6,389 bases of DNA from Candidatus Zixiibacteriota bacterium (lineage in GTDB: Bacteria > Zixibacteria > MSB-5A5 > GN15 > FEB-12). Positions 5,589 through 6,389 of the stretch are shown one piece after another. Within the stretch, counting starts at the first letter, position 1, and each line of letters opens with the position of its first letter. The DNA lies in assembly GCA_030642845.1 (NCBI GenBank), contig DAOWMZ010000115.1:1-6389 (forward strand), given 5' to 3'. A program made the translations under genes and the position numbers. The notes under the pieces are model-generated. The model had not been told where the DNA came from. It did not search any database and saw only the letters and a program-made list of their open reading frames with translations.

Positions 5589-6389
5589 TTAAGCCTTAAG
5601 AGAAGCGTCTTTTTTGTTTAAAGTATTCTCAATCATAAGTTTTCCCGAGACAACGCTATCTTTTTTTCGTGCAACCCACAGCGAGGCGACTACAGATCCA
5701 ATAAGAATACATCCAATAATTCCCAGCGACAGCAATATGGGAATTTTGACAACACCGGAAATCAGCATTTTTGTACCGACAAATACCAAAACGGCAGCCA
5801 AACCAATCTTGAGGTAACGGAATCGACCCAACATACCAGCCAGGAGGAAGTAAAGTGATCTCAGACCAAGAATAGCGAATATATTTGAAGTGAATACAAT
5901 AAACGGATCCCTGGTAATAGCAAAAACAGCCGGAATTGAATCAACAGCAAATATCAGATCTGATACTTCAACGGTTACAAGTGCAAGAAACAGCGGCGTG
6001 ATGAACCACCGACTGTTCTGCTTGATAAAAAATCGCGCACCGTGATGTTCGTCCGTCACGGGAAATAGGCGTTTCATAGCTCGCACAATGAGAGTACGAT
6101 TGACTGCTATCTCCTGGCTTCTTTGGTGGAGTAGTTTGAAACCCGTGAGAATAAGTATTCCTCCGAACAGATACATTGTCCAGTGGAAGTGTGACAGCAT
6201 AGCTCCGCCCACAACTATAAAAAAAGCGCGCATGACTAAAGCCCCTAAAATGCCCCAGAAAAGCACTCGGTGCTGCCACATTGGTGCAATTTTAAAATAA
6301 GCAAAGATAGTCACAAAAACGAAGAGATTGTCAACCGATAATGCTTTCTCTATAACATAGCCGGTTAAAAATTCCAGTGCAATGTCCGA
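5589..6389 (-). CDS. TerC-family membrane protein, probable metal ion exporter (5' end beyond the window)
   Basis: 266 residues are visible and the frame stays open to the window edge. A GTG at 6314 is therefore not the start: the preceding 25 codons encode ALEFLTGYVIEKALSVDNLF, a conserved TerC motif. A second copy of the acidic motif, VEVSDLIFAVDSIPA, lies at about residues 140-154. In TerC/Alx/YkoY proteins the acidic residues of these two repeats are thought to bind the transported metal; Alx and its relatives are linked to manganese export. About seven hydrophobic segments are visible, with a charged tail. Probably only a few dozen N-terminal residues are missing. The gene is separated from the activator by 241 bp with hairpins, so it is probably a separate transcription unit and not part of the redox system. 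The exact substrate cannot be told. Confidence 0.93.
   Translation of the reverse strand, partial: SDIALEFLTGYVIEKALSVDNLFVFVTIFAYFKIAPMWQHRVLFWGILGALVMRAFFIVVGGAMLSHFHWTMYLFGGILILTGFKLLHQRSQEIAVNRTLIVRAMKRLFPVTDEHHGARFFIKQNSRWFITPLFLALVTVEVSDLIFAVDSIPAVFAITRDPFIVFTSNIFAILGLRSLYFLLAGMLGRFRYLKIGLAAVLVFVGTKMLISGVVKIPILLSLGIIGCILIGSVVASLWVARKKDSVVSGKLMIENTLNKKDASLKA

Noticed and set aside
5968..6279. 103-codon minus-strand open frame inside the TerC-family gene
   Set aside because: It lies in another frame of a gene with clear TerC motifs, has no recognisable domain, and its composition looks like a frame shadow.
6312..6314. GTG as the start of the TerC-family gene
   Set aside because: The frame stays open upstream to the window edge and encodes the conserved first TerC motif, so the true start is outside the window.
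1..6389. CRISPR arrays, insertion sequences, rRNA or tRNA genes
   Set aside because: I saw no spaced direct repeats, transposase-like proteins, terminal repeats or structural RNA signatures.

Overview
All recognisable genes in this window lie on the minus strand, so transcription runs from the high-numbered end to the low-numbered end. The content points to an anaerobic bacterium, most likely a Desulfobacterota (former Deltaproteobacteria) sulfate reducer or a relative. The reasons are a multi-subunit iron-sulfur and quinone-type membrane redox complex related to the Dsr, Hmc and Hdr families, a PAS-type sigma-54 activator, and moderately AT-rich DNA. The taxonomic call is inference only.

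Layout in order of transcription. (1) 6389-5589: a TerC-family membrane protein, probably a metal exporter, whose 5' end lies outside the window. It looks unrelated to the rest. (2) 5588-5348: an intergenic region with two strong inverted repeats and a weak promoter candidate. (3) 5347-4001: a sigma-54-dependent activator with PAS, AAA+ and Fis-type helix-turn-helix domains. (4) 4000-3838: a compact control region with two perfect palindromes built on ATGTTGCA/TGCAACAT, about 42 bp apart. Downstream of them is a correctly spaced -24/-12 promoter. (5) 3837 to the window start: a tightly packed five-gene operon. It encodes a NifX-like protein fused to a Cys-rich C-terminal region, an HdrD/DsrK-like CCG iron-sulfur protein, a NarI/DsrM-like heme b membrane protein, a HybA-like protein with four [4Fe-4S] sites, and the N-terminus of a NrfD/HybB-like quinone-site membrane protein.

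How it fits together (inference). The activator at 4001-5347 probably binds the two palindromes and switches on the redox operon from the sigma-54 promoter, perhaps in response to a redox or ligand signal sensed by its Cys-containing PAS domain. The operon would build a membrane complex joining two modules. The HdrD-like and NarI-like proteins form a cytoplasmic thiol/disulfide or ferredoxin-facing arm with heme b. The HybA-like and NrfD-like proteins form a quinone-linked arm. The mix of subunits resembles DsrMKJOP and Hmc, but the gene order differs, no multiheme cytochrome c gene is visible, and the HybA-like subunit has no export signal. The NifX-like first gene is an unusual companion and may handle metal clusters or sense their state. 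The operon continues beyond position 1, so further subunits may be missing from view.
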